NCBI GenBank assembly: GCA_021286965.1
Contig: JAJTBK010000483.1
Location: forward strand, 1 to 6,133
From: Comamonadaceae bacterium
GTDB lineage: Bacteria > Pseudomonadota > Gammaproteobacteria > Burkholderiales > Burkholderiaceae_C
Direction: 5' to 3'
DNA: 6,133 nt
The position numbers were made by a program, and so were the translations under genes. Shown piece by piece: positions 6,083 to 6,133 of the stretch; position 1 is the stretch's first letter, and the number at the start of each line of letters is the position of its first letter. Under the pieces are notes generated by a model, which had not been told where the DNA came from, ran no database searches, and worked only from the letters and a program-made list of their open reading frames with translations.

Positions 6083-6133
6083 TGCTGAGCGTCTGCACGA
6101 AGGCGCGCGTGCGCGCGTCCTGGGCGGCGCCAA
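6078..6133 (-). CDS. 3' end of a convergent gene, possibly an amino-acid ABC transporter ATPase (partial)
   Basis: Reading the minus strand to the stop at 6078-6080 gives the tail GAAQDARTRAFVQTLST. The DARTRAFVQTL pattern resembles the C-terminus of polar-amino-acid ABC transporter ATP-binding proteins (GlnQ/HisP type), which often end near NPQHERTRAFL. Only 17 full codons are in the window, so Walker motifs and the signature cannot be checked. The gene converges on the Hsp70 gene with 45 bp between the two stop codons, which closes that operon. The gene assignment is tentative; the presence of some minus-strand gene is more likely than its exact identity. Confidence 0.45.
   Translation of the reverse strand, partial: GAAQDARTRAFVQTLST

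Noticed and set aside
4388..6088. A 566-codon plus-strand frame overlapping the Hsp70 gene
   Set aside because: The composition is an Arg/Ala/Gly artefact and it has no motifs; the Hsp70 frame is unbroken.

Overview
The window is uniformly GC-rich, about 70% by eye. It holds four complete plus-strand genes and the 3' tip of a fifth, convergent gene. Codon use, gene content and a palindromic repeat that I associate with Comamonadaceae genomes suggest a betaproteobacterium of the order Burkholderiales, probably Comamonadaceae. That placement is inferred from protein resemblance and has not been searched.

Layout: positions 1-79 are a leader with a palindromic repeat copy (A) and a clear ribosome binding site. 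Positions 80-2779 encode an 899-residue Pat/YfiQ-type protein, an NDP-forming acyl-CoA synthetase architecture fused to a C-terminal GNAT acetyltransferase. Its stop overlaps by 4 bp the GTG start of a 237-residue YhhN/TMEM86-family membrane protein (2776-3489), a putative lysoplasmalogenase. A 66-bp gap follows. Then come a membrane-anchored DUF2760 protein (3556-4179) and, again through a 4-bp GTGA overlap, a 618-residue divergent Hsp70-family protein (4176-6032). The last 55 bases read as the C-terminus of a minus-strand gene, probably an amino-acid-type ABC transporter ATPase.

How the genes work together: there are two translationally coupled pairs in tandem. The first pairs a probable protein-lysine acetyltransferase with a membrane lipid enzyme. 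The second pairs an uncharacterised membrane-anchored protein with a dedicated Hsp70-like ATPase. The second pair looks like a specialised chaperone module of unknown function. The convergent gene just downstream leaves no room for a further partner in the same operon.

The most distinctive feature is a degenerate palindromic repeat found three times, each at or near the 5' end of a gene. Copy A is in the leader of the first gene. Copy B lies inside the YhhN reading frame and encodes residues 42-59. Copy C supplies the N-terminus of the Hsp70 protein, residues 3-20. Copies B and C align without gaps over 26 bp and are read in the same codon phase, so a mobile or selfish-looking DNA element appears to have become protein-coding at two sites in this window.
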